64,000 nucleotides of DNA from Cohnella caldifontis (GTDB taxonomy: Bacteria; Bacillota; Bacilli; Paenibacillales; Paenibacillaceae): NCBI RefSeq assembly GCF_029360585.1, contig NZ_JAQZSJ010000023.1, positions 1-64,000 of the forward strand. Direction: 5' to 3'. The position numbers and the translations under genes were made by a program. Under the pieces are notes generated by a model. That model searched no databases, had not been told where the DNA came from, and saw only the letters and a program-made list of their open reading frames with translations. This document shows, piece after piece, positions 52,141 to 61,529 of this stretch. How positions within the stretch are numbered: the first letter of the stretch is position 1; every line of letters begins with the position of its first letter.

Positions 52141-53474
52141 CGTATGCCACGGAAGAGATGGCGCGGCTCTGGCGCAACCCCTCCGTCCGGAGATTGGCCA
52201 CGCTGCTGTTCGCGGTTTGCGCGGCCGCGGTTCTTCTGGTTTGGGGGTATATCGGGTACACGTCCGATCGTCTGCGCCAGGATTGGCTGGCCCAACAAGC
52301 GGCCATCCTGGGCCGGTTAGCCGCCGAGTCGCCCGAAGAGGCCCCGCGGCTGGCGCGCCTGTTGGCGCATCCGGAGCGGCTGAGCCCCGAAGAGCTTGCG
52401 CAAGGACGCGAGCTCGCGGCGCAATACGGACTGACCGAGGAGCTCGAGGCGAGCCTTACTCCAATCGTAGGGAAAAACCGGCTGCGAAACGGCCTGCTGC
52501 TCAGCGGGGGCGTGCTCGTCGTGTTCGGCATCCTGGCCTTATTGCTGCTCCGGGAGTACCGGCGGGAACTGACGACGGTTCGGAAGCTGGCCCTGTCGCT
52601 CGAGAACGCGGTCAAGCATAACGTTCCGATGAAGTTCCGGCTTTACGGAGAAGGCGAGATCGGTCTGTTGGCGAATCAAGCGCAAGAGCTCGCCATCCGG
52701 CTGCAGCAGACGATCGGGCAGCTCCGCCGGGACAAGCTGTTCCTGAAAGATACCGTTGCCGAAATCTCCCATCAGCTCAAAACGCCGCTCTCTTCCCTGG
52801 CCGTCTATACCGATTTGCTGCTGGAAGGCGCCGTAGAGCCGGCGACCGCCCGGGAGTTCCTGGAGACGTGCCGCCGCCAGCTGGACCGCATGGAGTGGCT
52901 CATCCAGTCGCTGCTCAAAATCGCCCGCCTGGAAGCCGATGCGCTCCCGCTTCAGCTTCGTCCCGCCCCGCTCGGCGAGACGATCGAACAAGCGTTGGAC
53001 GCGATCCGGAGGCTGGCCGAGGAACGGGGTGTGCGAATCGTTCTGGACGAATCCGCCGCCGAGCCGGTATCCGTTCCCCATGACCCGCGATGGCTCGCGG
53101 AGGCGATCGCGAACTTGCTCAAAAACGCCGTCGAGCACAGCCCGGCCGGCAGCGGCAGCCCCGTCCGGATCCGTCTGGAACGAACGCCCGTCTTCCTGCG
53201 GCTGCACGTGGAGGATTCGGGTCCCGGCATCGATCCGAAGCACTTGCCCCACGTTTTCAAGAAGTTCTTCCGGGCTTCCCGCAGCGGGAGCGGCGTCGGC
53301 CTCGGCCTCCCGCTGGCCAAAACGATCGCCGAAAGGCACGGCGGCATGCTGACCGCTTCCCTTCCCGAGGGCGGCGGCACCCGTTTCTCCCTCACGCTGC
53401 CCCTGCATCCCCTTCCTTCCCCGGGTTCCGACGAAACTTACGAATCTGTAAGCCCCGACAAGGGGGAACTGTAA
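52128..53474 (+). CDS. Sensor histidine kinase
   Basis: 448-residue membrane kinase. Two helices (about residues 20-42 and 125-146) enclose an extracytoplasmic segment of about 80 residues, so it is not the intramembrane-sensing BceS type. A HAMP-like linker precedes the dimerisation helix AEISHQLKTPLSSLAVYTDL (phospho-acceptor His), then N box LLKNAVEHSP, DSGPGIDPKHLPHVFKKFFR and GVGLGLPLAKTIAERHGG. ATG at 52128 with GAGGAG ten bases upstream. Its last codons contain candidate operator repeats for the downstream transporter. Confidence 0.94.
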   Translation: MERIAYATEEMARLWRNPSVRRLATLLFAVCAAAVLLVWGYIGYTSDRLRQDWLAQQAAILGRLAAESPEEAPRLARLLAHPERLSPEELAQGRELAAQYGLTEELEASLTPIVGKNRLRNGLLLSGGVLVVFGILALLLLREYRRELTTVRKLALSLENAVKHNVPMKFRLYGEGEIGLLANQAQELAIRLQQTIGQLRRDKLFLKDTVAEISHQLKTPLSSLAVYTDLLLEGAVEPATAREFLETCRRQLDRMEWLIQSLLKIARLEADALPLQLRPAPLGETIEQALDAIRRLAEERGVRIVLDESAAEPVSVPHDPRWLAEAIANLLKNAVEHSPAGSGSPVRIRLERTPVFLRLHVEDSGPGIDPKHLPHVFKKFFRASRSGSGVGLGLPLAKTIAERHGGMLTASLPEGGGTRFSLTLPLHPLPSPGSDETYESVSPDKGEL

Positions 53475-53491
53475 GGTTGCCGCGGTATAGT
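53446..53491 (+). promoter_or_regulatory. Candidate regulated promoter of the ABC transporter genes
   Basis: Direct repeats CTGTAAG at 53446-53452 and 53469-53475 (23-base period, about two helical turns), with an inverted half-site CTTAC at 53438. TATAGT follows at 53486-53491, but the bases 17 upstream (GGGGAA) are not a -35 box. This layout fits activation by the adjacent OmpR-type regulator. Confidence 0.45.
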
Positions 53492-53573
53492 AGACCGTAG
53501 AATGCCGAAGCGCGGTCTGAGCAACGCTTATTAGCCGCCTTCGCCCAATTGGAGAGAGGGGTATCGTGAAACC

Positions 53574-54263
53574 ATGGACGTCATCCAAGCGGAAAACCTC
53601 TGCAAAGTCTACGGCGCCGGCAGCACGCAGGTCGAAGCGCTCAAGGACGTGTCTTTCTCGGTCCAGCAAGGAGAATTCGTCGCCGTCGTAGGCGCGAGCG
53701 GCTCGGGCAAAAGCACCTTGCTGCACCTGCTCGGCGGCCTCGATCGGCCGTCATCGGGCAAAGTCCGGATTGACGGGGAAGATTTGTACGGGCTCAAGGA
53801 AAAAGAAAGAGCCGTATTCCGCCGGCGCAAAATCGGGTTCATCTTCCAATCTTACAACCTGATTCCCGTGCTCAGCGTGGAAGAAAATATCCAATTGCCG
53901 CTTCTGCTCGATCACCGCCAGCCCGACAAGGCGTATATCGCCGATCTGATCCGCACGCTCGGGCTGGATCAGCGGCGCGCCCATCTGCCTTCCGAGTTGT
54001 CCGGCGGCCAGCAGCAGCGCGTGGCGATCGGCCGGGCGCTCGCTTACCGGCCCGCCATCGTGCTTGCCGACGAGCCTACCGGCAACCTGGACTCCGCGAA
54101 TGGCCGCGAAGTCATCGAGCTGCTGAAGCTGGCCGTGCGCCAGTTCCACCAGACCGTGATCGTCATCTCCCACGACATGAACGTGGCGGCGGAAGCCGAT
54201 CGGATCCTCCGCATGCAGGACGGGCGGCTGATCGAGGATTCCCGGGGAGGGGTCCGGGCATGA
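53574..54263 (+). CDS. ABC transporter ATP-binding protein (LolD/MacB type)
   Basis: 229-residue ATPase. Walker A VGASGSGKSTLLHLLGGLD, Q-loop IFQSYNLIPVLSVEENIQLP, signature LSGGQQQRVAIGRAL, Walker B IVLADEPTGNLD and the H-loop VISHDMNV. These sequences place it with ATPases that drive FtsX-type permeases in antimicrobial peptide resistance or lipoprotein release. ATG at 53574, after GGAGAGAGGGG. Overlaps the permease gene by four bases. Confidence 0.95.
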   Translation: MDVIQAENLCKVYGAGSTQVEALKDVSFSVQQGEFVAVVGASGSGKSTLLHLLGGLDRPSSGKVRIDGEDLYGLKEKERAVFRRRKIGFIFQSYNLIPVLSVEENIQLPLLLDHRQPDKAYIADLIRTLGLDQRRAHLPSELSGGQQQRVAIGRALAYRPAIVLADEPTGNLDSANGREVIELLKLAVRQFHQTVIVISHDMNVAAEADRILRMQDGRLIEDSRGGVRA

Positions 54264-56827
54264 AGGGTTATGCCGTGCTTTCGGGGCGCTATTTGAAGCA
54301 GCAGCGCCGGCGCACCGCGCTGACGGTCGTCGGCATCGTGCTGTCCGTCGCGCTGATCAGCGCGTTGCTGACGATGGGCCAAGCGCTCAAGGACAACACG
54401 CTGGCCAAGGAAATTCGCGAGAACGGTTCCTTTCACTTCGCGTATACCCAGCCCGATCCGGGATTATACGACCGTTTGAAGGGAAACGCGCTGATCGGCA
54501 AGGTGGGCCGGCTGCGCTCCGGAGCGGAGACGCCCGTCGGGGAAACGTATAAGCTGTTCGTGGAGCAGGCCGACGAAGATGCTTTCGCGCTGCTGCCGAT
54601 CCACCTGAATACAGGCCGCCTCCCTCAGTCCCCGGACGAAGTCGTGATCGAAGAATGGATAGCCGAACGGCTTCCGGGCCATCCGAAGCTCTCGGACACC
54701 GTCACGCTGAACGGCCCGGACGGCCGGCCGTTCGGTTACCGTCTGGTCGGGATTCTGGAGAACGGAGTGTCAACCCAGATGCAACGAACTTCCAGGGCGT
54801 TCACCTTGCTGACGGAGCCGGCGGCATCTCCGTCCGCCGGGCAATCCGACCAGCTGTTCGCCGCATTCCGGGACGGGGTCGACATCAGCAGCCATTTACC
54901 GGAGTTCGAAAAGCTGGACCGCCCGTTTGCCACCAACCAGAACGTGCTCGCGCTCATGGGAGAATCCGCCGACCGCAATTTGAACCAAGTGCTCACGATC
55001 ATTTTCGGCACGCTGGTCGGCTTGGTCGTAATCTCGACGGTCGCGGTCATTTATAACGCCTTCCATATTTCGGTCCTGGAGCGAATCCGCCAGTTCGGGC
55101 TGCTCCGCACGATCGGGGCCACGCCCCGGCAAATCCGCCATCTCGTCTTCCGGGAAGCCTCCACGCTTGCCCTCATCGGCATTCCGCTTGGCTTGGCCGT
55201 CGGCTGGGGAGGGTTGTGGCTCGTCCTCTGGTTGATGATCCAGAGCGGATTTCAAATTCTGCAAATGGAGTCTTTCCATCTGACGTTCCACTGGTGGATC
55301 ATGGGCCTCAGCGTCGGCGTCGGCATCGCCGCCGTATTTGCGGCGGCCTGGCTTCCCGCCCGGAAAGCGGCGAAGGTCTCTCCCGTGGAAGCCGTCAAGG
55401 GAGCCGGCAGCATCGTCCGCGAATCGTACCGCCGGGCGAGGCTGCCTTCCCCGCTCCGCCTGCTGGGCGTCGAGGGCCGGATGGCTTCGAGCAATATTCG
55501 GAGGAACCGGACGAAGTTCCGGATTACGACGTTCTCGATTATCGTCAGCGTCATGCTGTTCATCGTGTTCCACTATTTTACCCAGGAAACGTTCAAAATG
55601 ACGGTGGATCAGACGGAAAACACCAAGATCGCGTTCGAGCTGACCCGTTACGTGACCTTGACGGCAGGGGAGACGGATCAGAACGGAGCAGACGCGGGGG
55701 TGCCGGATATCGTGGACGCCAAACAGAGGGAACGAATCGCCGGCCTGGCCGGCGTAGAAGGCGTCTACGGGCGTTATGATCTGCCGTCGCCGTCCGCGAT
55801 CGTTCCCGACAAGCTGCTGAACCCTGAATTCACGCGCGTCAGCCGGCTCCAATTCCCGCAAGTCAGCGGAGACGGCAAAGCGCAAAGCTCCGAGGTCCCG
55901 GTGAATCTGCAATTATATGACGACGGCATGTTCGCGAAGGCAGCCCGTTTCCTCGATTCCGGCACGGTGGATCCGGAGAAGCTGGAAGCCGAAGGCGGCG
56001 TGCTGCTCATTCAGACCGTCAAGCCTTATAACGAGGACGCCGGCAAGAAAGAGATTCTGCCGCTGTCCCGGTACAAAACGGGTGACGTGCTGACCTTGTA
56101 TTTCGGCGATCAGCCGGGGAACGCAAAGACGGTTCGGCAAGTGAAAATCGCCGGCATCTTGTCCCAATCCCCGTTCGATTCGGCTTACCAGCCGAGCGCG
56201 CTGACGGTGATCGGCACGAAAAGCACGGTCGCCGGGCTGCTCGAAGCCGCTCCCGCCGATATGCGTCCTTTCGGCACGGCCATGATGGGCTTGTCCGTCG
56301 CCCTGAAAGACGGCGCGGATTCCGAGCCCGTACGCGAGGCGCTGGAGAAAATCGCGGCCGACATTCCCGGCGGGCAATTGGTCAATATCGTGGACCGGCA
56401 AAAGCAAGAGCGTCAGTTCGCGCTCCAGATGCAAATTTTCGTCTACGGCTTCCTGATCGTCATCGGGTTGATCGGCAGCCTGAATATCATGAACACGGTG
56501 CAAACGAACCTGCTGCTGCGCCGGCGCGAAATCGGGCTGCTGCAAGCGGTGGGCATGACGATGGGACAGATCCGCAAAATGGCCTCCGCGGAAGGGATCT
56601 GGTTCGGGGTCATCGGCAGCTTTTGGGGGCTGCTGCTCGGAGGAGCGCTCAGCTATTTCCTGTTCAAGGAGCTCTCCGGCATCCAGGGGATGCCGTTCGA
56701 ATTCCCGTGGGGCGGGGCGCTTATCGCATGCGTCTTCGCCCTGGGGGTCGGCCTGCTCTCCGTTCAAGGCCCGCTGCGCAAGATGGCCCGGTCCAATCTG
56801 ATCGAGGAGCTGCGCGAGGACACCTAG
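54260..56827 (+). CDS. FtsX-type ABC transporter permease, large
   Basis: 855-residue membrane protein with two FtsX-like modules. Helix 1 (about residues 20-40) is followed by a MacB-like extracytoplasmic domain of about 200 residues; helices near 245-270, 290-320 and 340-365 close the first module. The second module begins with MASSNIRRNRTKFRITTFSIIV, has another large external domain, and ends with three helices (YGFLIVIGLIGSLNIMNTV and following). ATG at 54260 overlaps the ATPase stop as ATGA. This is a mechanotransmission-type exporter; its substrate is unknown. Confidence 0.92.
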   Translation: MKGYAVLSGRYLKQQRRRTALTVVGIVLSVALISALLTMGQALKDNTLAKEIRENGSFHFAYTQPDPGLYDRLKGNALIGKVGRLRSGAETPVGETYKLFVEQADEDAFALLPIHLNTGRLPQSPDEVVIEEWIAERLPGHPKLSDTVTLNGPDGRPFGYRLVGILENGVSTQMQRTSRAFTLLTEPAASPSAGQSDQLFAAFRDGVDISSHLPEFEKLDRPFATNQNVLALMGESADRNLNQVLTIIFGTLVGLVVISTVAVIYNAFHISVLERIRQFGLLRTIGATPRQIRHLVFREASTLALIGIPLGLAVGWGGLWLVLWLMIQSGFQILQMESFHLTFHWWIMGLSVGVGIAAVFAAAWLPARKAAKVSPVEAVKGAGSIVRESYRRARLPSPLRLLGVEGRMASSNIRRNRTKFRITTFSIIVSVMLFIVFHYFTQETFKMTVDQTENTKIAFELTRYVTLTAGETDQNGADAGVPDIVDAKQRERIAGLAGVEGVYGRYDLPSPSAIVPDKLLNPEFTRVSRLQFPQVSGDGKAQSSEVPVNLQLYDDGMFAKAARFLDSGTVDPEKLEAEGGVLLIQTVKPYNEDAGKKEILPLSRYKTGDVLTLYFGDQPGNAKTVRQVKIAGILSQSPFDSAYQPSALTVIGTKSTVAGLLEAAPADMRPFGTAMMGLSVALKDGADSEPVREALEKIAADIPGGQLVNIVDRQKQERQFALQMQIFVYGFLIVIGLIGSLNIMNTVQTNLLLRRREIGLLQAVGMTMGQIRKMASAEGIWFGVIGSFWGLLLGGALSYFLFKELSGIQGMPFEFPWGGALIACVFALGVGLLSVQGPLRKMARSNLIEELREDT

Positions 56828-56841
56828 CCACAATCGCATAT

Positions 56842-56870
56842 AAAGAAGGCCGAATCCGGCCTTCTTTTTT
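56842..56870 (+). terminator. Terminator of the ABC transporter operon
   Basis: AAGAAGGCCG / CGGCCTTCTT stem followed by TTTT. Confidence 0.9.
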
Positions 56871-56928
56871 CGTTGCCGGCAGGCTATGATGACAGTAATT
56901 TCATGTTCTTGGGAGAGGATGGCAAACG

Positions 56929-57756
56929 ATGTCCTATTTATCCGTCAGTACCTGGAGCCTGCATCGGCTGCTCGGCCCGCTTCGGTGGACCGGGTGGGAT
57001 GAAGAGCGCCGGACCCACGTCACGCACGTGCAGCCCGAACCGGAAGTCTTCTCCTTGCTGGAACTGCCGCGGGAGTTGGCCAAACGGGGGTATGCGGCCG
57101 CCGAGATTTGCCACTTCCATTTTCCGTCTACGGATCCGGAATATTCGGCATCCCTCCGGCGCGCGTTCGAACAGGCGGGCGTCGCTTTCGATACGCTGCT
57201 GCTCGATTACGGCGATTTGACGTCGCAGGACCCGGACCGTCTCGAGGCCGATCTGGAAATGATCCGCAAGTGGATTGTGATCGCCTCCGAGGCGGGCGCG
57301 AAACGGATCCGCGTAATCGCCGGGCAAGCGCCGCACACGGACGAAGAAGCGATCCGCCGGTCTGCCGGGCGGCTGGTCGAGCTCGCGGAATACGCGTCGC
57401 GCTTCGGGGTGAGCGTCGTGTCCGAAAATTTTCAGGCGCTAACGAAAACGGGCGGCAGCTGCGCGAAGCTGCTCGGCTTGACGGGGGACGCCATCGGCTT
57501 TATTACCGACTTCGGCAATTTCGAAGCGCCTTCCAAGTACGAGGAATTCCGGGCGATCTTGCCCCGCAGCCTCTCCGTCCACGCGAAAGCCTCCTATGAC
57601 GAGAACGGATTTCCCGACGAAACGGAGTTCCGCCGGTGCCTGGAGGCGATGAAACAGTCGCGCTACGACGGCGCGGTCGTCCTCATCTATGACGGTCCCG
57701 GGGACATGTGGGAAGGACTCGAGAGAATCCGCGGCATCGTGAGCGATTATCTGTAG
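56929..57756 (+). CDS. Sugar phosphate isomerase/epimerase (TIM barrel)
   Basis: 275-residue protein of the AP-endonuclease-2-like TIM barrel family, which includes xylose isomerase-like and inosose enzymes. Barrel strands are visible as YLSVSTWSLHRL, AAEICHFHFPS, RIRVIAGQAP, VSVVSENFQAL, AIGFITDFGNF and SLSVHAKASYD; His, Glu and Asp at strand ends could bind a divalent metal. ATG at 56929 with AGAGGA nine bases upstream. Convergent with a LacI-type regulator, which may control it. The substrate is not assignable. Confidence 0.82.
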   Translation: MSYLSVSTWSLHRLLGPLRWTGWDEERRTHVTHVQPEPEVFSLLELPRELAKRGYAAAEICHFHFPSTDPEYSASLRRAFEQAGVAFDTLLLDYGDLTSQDPDRLEADLEMIRKWIVIASEAGAKRIRVIAGQAPHTDEEAIRRSAGRLVELAEYASRFGVSVVSENFQALTKTGGSCAKLLGLTGDAIGFITDFGNFEAPSKYEEFRAILPRSLSVHAKASYDENGFPDETEFRRCLEAMKQSRYDGAVVLIYDGPGDMWEGLERIRGIVSDYL

Positions 57757-57814
57757 AAGCGAAGGGGCAGCGCTTTCCAGCGAGAGGCGAGGCGGCCCTG
57801 CAGCGGAGGCGGGA

Positions 57815-58825
57815 TTATCCCTTGGGAGGCGCGCTGGTTTCGCGGACGACCAGCTCGGTCGGAACGATAACCGACGGCGCCGGGGCATTCTCCTCCCGAA
57901 TCATTTCGTCCAACAATTCGATGGACCGGCGGCCGATGGTCCGCGTGTCTTGCCGAACGGTAGTCAGCGCCGGCCGTACGTTGCAGGCGATCTCCAAGTC
58001 GTCGAACCCGATAACGGAAATATCCCCCGGCACGGACAAGCCGGCCTCCCGGATCGCGTCCATCGCCCCGATCGCTCCGTAGTCGGAGCAGCAGACGACC
58101 GCCGTCGGCAAGGGATCCGCGGCCAGCAGCGATTTCATGGCCTGATAGCCGCTTTCCCTGGTGAAATCGCCGTAGGCGACGAGACTCTCCCGATAAGCAA
58201 GACCGGCCTCCCGGATCCCCTCCCGGTAGCCTTCCATCCGCAAACGTCCGACGTAGGTGCCCGGCAAGTCCGAGATCAGGGCGATCCGCCGGTGCCCGGC
58301 CGCCGCCAAATGCTCCACCGCGCCGCGGGTTCCCGCCCGGTTGTCGGAGCTGATATACCCGGCTCTCGGACCGGTTGCGTCCAAATCGATGAAAACGGTG
58401 GGAATTCGCGAATCGATCAGTTCGCCGAAATCCAGCTCGTCCCGCTGGACGCCGAACGCGATCACGCCTTCCACGTTGCGGCTCTGGCAATGCCGGACGA
58501 AGCTGTATTCCGGGTTGTGGTAGGACAGCTGCGCCAAGTAGATCAGATCGTAACCTTTGGTCCGGAGCCCTTCCTCCATGCCCGCCAGCACGTGGCTGAA
58601 GAACGGATTCGTAAGTCCCGTCGTAAGGAACACGCCGAGCGTCATCGAGCGCTGGCCGACCAGCGACCGAGCCGCGGCGTTGGGCCGGTAGCCCGTCTCG
58701 CTCACGATCTGGAGCACTTTCTCCTTCGTTTTCGGATTGACCGTCGTATAGCCGTTCAGAACCTTGGACACCGTCGCCACCGACACGCCGGCCGCTTTGG
58801 CTACATCCCGGATGTTGGTCGCCAA
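57815..58825 (-). CDS. LacI family transcriptional regulator
   Basis: 336-residue regulator. N-terminal helix-turn-helix and hinge ATNIRDVAKAAGVSVATVSKVLNGYTTV begins at the TTG at 58825; the frame stays open upstream across the tRNA-Arg antisense strand, which is not coding. The effector domain shows LGVFLTTGLTNPFFSHVLAGM, GVIAFGVQRDE, HRRIALISDLPGTY and ISVIGFDDLEIACNVRPALTTV. It lies beside a sugar isomerase gene on the opposite strand, its most likely local target. The TTG is preceded by GGGGA. Confidence 0.9.
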   Translation of the reverse strand: MATNIRDVAKAAGVSVATVSKVLNGYTTVNPKTKEKVLQIVSETGYRPNAAARSLVGQRSMTLGVFLTTGLTNPFFSHVLAGMEEGLRTKGYDLIYLAQLSYHNPEYSFVRHCQSRNVEGVIAFGVQRDELDFGELIDSRIPTVFIDLDATGPRAGYISSDNRAGTRGAVEHLAAAGHRRIALISDLPGTYVGRLRMEGYREGIREAGLAYRESLVAYGDFTRESGYQAMKSLLAADPLPTAVVCCSDYGAIGAMDAIREAGLSVPGDISVIGFDDLEIACNVRPALTTVRQDTRTIGRRSIELLDEMIREENAPAPSVIVPTELVVRETSAPPKG

Positions 58826-58871
58826 TTTCCCCAATCCCCATTTCTTATGGCTTTTCTCCGAGCCGAATTTC

Positions 58872-58880
58872 TGGTACAAT
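58872..58880 (+). promoter_or_regulatory. Extended -10 promoter of tRNA-Arg
   Basis: TGG TACAAT about 15 bases before the tRNA; no good -35. Confidence 0.5.
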
Positions 58881-58894
58881 GAATACCGCGTCGC

Positions 58895-58972
58895 GCGCCC
58901 GTAGCTCAGCTGGATAGAGCGACAGTTTCCTAAACTGTGCGTCGCGGGTTCGAATCCCGCCGTGGCGCGCCA
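58895..58972 (+). tRNA. tRNA-Arg (anticodon CCT)
   Basis: 78 bases including encoded CCA. D stem GCTC/GAGC, anticodon stem ACAGT/ACTGT with loop TTCCTAA (anticodon CCT, codon AGG), T arm GCGGG TTCGAAT CCCGC. The acceptor 5' strand GCGCCCG pairs with CGTGGCGC only if the T at 58963 is bulged; without it the helix is perfect. Discriminator base G. Single-gene transcript opposite its neighbours. Confidence 0.93.
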
Positions 58973-58992
58973 TACCTTTCTTGTAAAAAAGA

Positions 58993-59029
58993 GCCCTCCT
59001 GCAGATTTTATCATGCGGAGGGCGTTTTT
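58993..59029. terminator. Bidirectional terminator of tRNA-Arg and the amino acid transporter operon
   Basis: GCCCTCC / GGAGGGC stem; GTTTTTG follows on the plus strand and TCTTTTTT on the minus strand. Confidence 0.85.
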
Positions 59030-59049
59030 GTTAGCTTTTAACCATTGCC

Positions 59050-59787
59050 TCAGTGAGAGAGCACTTTGGACAGGAAGCTCCGCGTCCGTTCATGCTGGGG
59101 CGCACCGAACAACTCGTCCGGCTTGCCCTGCTCTACGATGCGGCCTTCGTCCATGAACAAGATGCGGTCTCCCACCTCGCGGGCGAACCCCATCTCGTGG
59201 GTTACCACGACCATCGTCATGCCTTCCTGGGCGAGCGTCTTCATGACCGCCAACACCTCGCCGACCATCTCCGGATCCAGCGCGGAAGTCGGCTCGTCGA
59301 ACAGCATGATTTTCGGCTCCATCGCCAAAGCCCGGGCGATCGCCACCCGCTGCGCTTGGCCGCCCGAGAGCGAGGTCGGATAGGCGTTCGCCTTCGCCTC
59401 CAGCCCGACCTTGCCGAGAAGCTCCAACGCCTTGCCGCGGGCCTGTTCCGGGGACTTCCCCAACACTCGGATGGGCGCCAGCGTTATATTGTCCACAACC
59501 TTCATATGCGGGAATAGATTAAATTGTTGGAACACCATGCCCATCTCGGCCCGGATTTTCGGGATATCGGTCCGCTTGTCCAGGAGCTGGACGTTCTCGA
59601 CCCAGATTTCCCCGTGCTCCGGCTTCTCCAGTAGGTTCAGGCATCGCAGGAAGGTGGACTTGCCGGAGCCGGACGGCCCGATGACGACCACGACTTCCTG
59701 GGGCATGATGTCCACATCCACCTGGTGCAGCACCGTATGGGAACCGTACGACTTGGATAGCCCGCGTACCCGGATCATCGGATTCAT
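59050..59787 (-). CDS. Polar amino acid ABC transporter ATP-binding protein (GlnQ type)
   Basis: 245-residue ATPase of the polar amino acid (PAAT) family. Walker [18 protein letters not shown]-loop [19 protein letters not shown], signature [17 protein letters not shown], Walker [21 protein letters not shown] and [12 protein letters not shown] are near-identical to GlnQ/ArtM proteins. ATG at 59787, five bases after the permease stop. Last gene of the binding protein-permease-ATPase operon. The amino acid cannot be specified. Confidence 0.95.
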   Translation of the reverse strand: MNPMIRVRGLSKSYGSHTVLHQVDVDIMPQEVVVVIGPSGSGKSTFLRCLNLLEKPEHGEIWVENVQLLDKRTDIPKIRAEMGMVFQQFNLFPHMKVVDNITLAPIRVLGKSPEQARGKALELLGKVGLEAKANAYPTSLSGGQAQRVAIARALAMEPKIMLFDEPTSALDPEMVGEVLAVMKTLAQEGMTMVVVTHEMGFAREVGDRILFMDEGRIVEQGKPDELFGAPQHERTRSFLSKVLSH

Positions 59788-59791
59788 GGCG

Positions 59792-60439
59792 TCACATTTT
59801 CCTTTCTATATAGGCCAACAGTTTGTTGAGCGAGTAAGTCAGGATGAAGTAGATGACCGCTGCGGTTACGTAGGGCTCCCAGAACCGGGCATACTGAGTC
59901 ACCATGACCTTGCCCCAATACATTAGTTCAGGCGCGGCAATCACCGATACGAGGGAGGAATCCTTGATCAGGACAATAAACTCGTTCCCGAACGCCGGAA
60001 TCATCCGCTTGATGGCTTGGGGCAAAACCACGTGCCGCATTGCTTGGAAATGGGTCATGCCCAGCGAATACGAAGCTTCCCTCTGTCCCTTGTCCACGGA
60101 CTGAATCCCCGCGCGGTATATTTCGGCCGTGTAGGCAGCCGAATTCAACGATAATGCCGCGATCGCGGCAGTGATCACGTCCGTTCTTCCCAAGAACACG
60201 GGGATGACGGCGAAATGCACGAGGTACACCTGAACGAGCAAGGGGGTGCCGCGAAAGAAATTGATGTACGCCGCCGTAGGCCAGCTGAAATAGGTTCTAT
60301 GGGACATCCTGCCCAGACCGATGACTAAGCCGAGGATCGACCCGATGACGATTGCCGCCAAGGAGATGCCGATCGTCATCAGCGTTCCTTTCAGGAACAA
60401 AGGCAAATATTCGATGATAATATCGAACCTGAAGTCCAT
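59792..60439 (-). CDS. Polar amino acid ABC transporter permease (GlnP type)
   Basis: 215-residue membrane protein with about five helices. The EAA-loop [32 protein letters not shown] that contacts the ATPase is clear in two parts ([18 protein letters not shown], then [18 protein letters not shown]), as is [19 protein letters not shown] at 60439 with AAGGAG seven bases upstream. A single permease, so the transporter probably works as a homodimer. Confidence 0.95.
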   Translation of the reverse strand: MDFRFDIIIEYLPLFLKGTLMTIGISLAAIVIGSILGLVIGLGRMSHRTYFSWPTAAYINFFRGTPLLVQVYLVHFAVIPVFLGRTDVITAAIAALSLNSAAYTAEIYRAGIQSVDKGQREASYSLGMTHFQAMRHVVLPQAIKRMIPAFGNEFIVLIKDSSLVSVIAAPELMYWGKVMVTQYARFWEPYVTAAVIYFILTYSLNKLLAYIERKM

Positions 60440-60516
60440 TGCGGGTCTCCTTCAACCTTGAATGGCGGCAAAAAGCATGCGCACCCTTCCGGCCGCGCAT
60501 GCTCCTCCGCAAATCC

Positions 60517-61311
60517 TTATTTCGCGTTCAGGACGTTCTCGACGTTCGGCTCTTCGCCGATCCACTTTTTGTAGATTTCCTTGTACATGCCGTTCTCCAG
60601 CACTTTCTTGATGGCCGGATCCAGCTTCGACTTCAGTTCGCTGCCCTTCGGAAGCAGAATGCCGTAATATTCGGACGGGAAGTTCGCCTCGTCCTTCACG
60701 CCTTCGAAATCTTTGTCCGGGTGCTGCTTCAAGTATTCCCCAACGATCGCGATATCAGCCACGACCGCGTCGACTCCGTTCTTCTCCAGTTCGGTGAAAG
60801 CCAGCGTATTCGATTCGAAGCGCTTGAGGTTGGTGTTGTCCTTGCCCATGATTTCGCTCATGATGATATCCGCCGTCGTACCGTTCTGTACCGCCACTTT
60901 CTTGTCCTTGATGTCCAGGGCGGATTTATATCCGCTGCCTTTCTTGGACATGATCATGTTGGTGGATTCGAAGTAAGGGATGGAATAATCGTACGTCTGT
61001 TTGCGCTCGTCCGTGATGGAGACGGAGGAAATACCGCCGTCGTATTCGGTGCCCTGCTTGACGCTTTCCAGCATCGCATCCCAGCCGGTGTTCACCAGCT
61101 TGTAATCCAGCCCCGCTTCTTTCATGACGGCGTCCAGGAAGTCGGCGTCGAATCCGACGACCTTATCCTTGTCCATCAGTTCCATCGGCGAGTACGCCGC
61201 GTCCGTCGCGAATTTATATACTTTCCCGCCGGCTCCTTCTTCCTTCTTGCCGCACGCGGTCAGCGCCGCGACCAGAAGGACGGCCAGCACGAGATAACCC
61301 CATTTTCTCAT
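60517..61311 (-). CDS. Polar amino acid-binding lipoprotein
   Basis: 264-residue binding lipoprotein of the SBP_bac_3 family. Lipobox LTACGK (Cys near 20), then YKFATDAAYSPMELMDKDKVVGFD, DAMLESVKQGTEYDGGISSVSIT and DIKDKKVAVQNGTTADIIM, typical of the glutamine/histidine/cystine binding fold. ATG at 61311 with GGAGG nine bases upstream. First gene of the operon, with promoter at 61346-61374 and a leader of about 28 bases. Confidence 0.94.
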   Translation of the reverse strand: MRKWGYLVLAVLLVAALTACGKKEEGAGGKVYKFATDAAYSPMELMDKDKVVGFDADFLDAVMKEAGLDYKLVNTGWDAMLESVKQGTEYDGGISSVSITDERKQTYDYSIPYFESTNMIMSKKGSGYKSALDIKDKKVAVQNGTTADIIMSEIMGKDNTNLKRFESNTLAFTELEKNGVDAVVADIAIVGEYLKQHPDKDFEGVKDEANFPSEYYGILLPKGSELKSKLDPAIKKVLENGMYKEIYKKWIGEEPNVENVLNAK

Positions 61312-61345
61312 TCTGTCTAGCCTCCCATGAGTTTTCGTCGGATCA

Positions 61346-61374
61346 ATTCTAGCAGGATTCCGTTCAACTGACAA
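61346..61374 (-). promoter_or_regulatory. Sigma-A promoter of the amino acid transporter operon
   Basis: TTGTCA (61374-61369), 17-base spacer, TAGAAT (61351-61346) on the minus strand. Confidence 0.7.
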
Positions 61375-61492
61375 TGAAAATCGTAAGGATAAACCTTTGG
61401 GAATGTTCTACAAGAGTTCGAGAGCGATTCGGAGCTGCCGAAAATTTCCTGCAAATTTCCTCGCCCATGCCCTTTCCTTTTGCTGATGCCCA

Positions 61493-61501
61493 TGCTATAA
61501 T
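61493..61501 (+). promoter_or_regulatory. Extended -10 promoter of tRNA-Pro
   Basis: TGC TATAAT, a perfect -10 with TGn extension, about 28 bases before the tRNA; no good -35. Confidence 0.65.
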
Positions 61502-61529
61502 GTAATTCGTTCGCCGGAAACGGCGGCAT

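Noticed and set aside
58826..59014. N-terminal extension of the LacI regulator
   Set aside because: It would be translated from the antisense strand of tRNA-Arg; LacI homology begins at the TTG at 58825.
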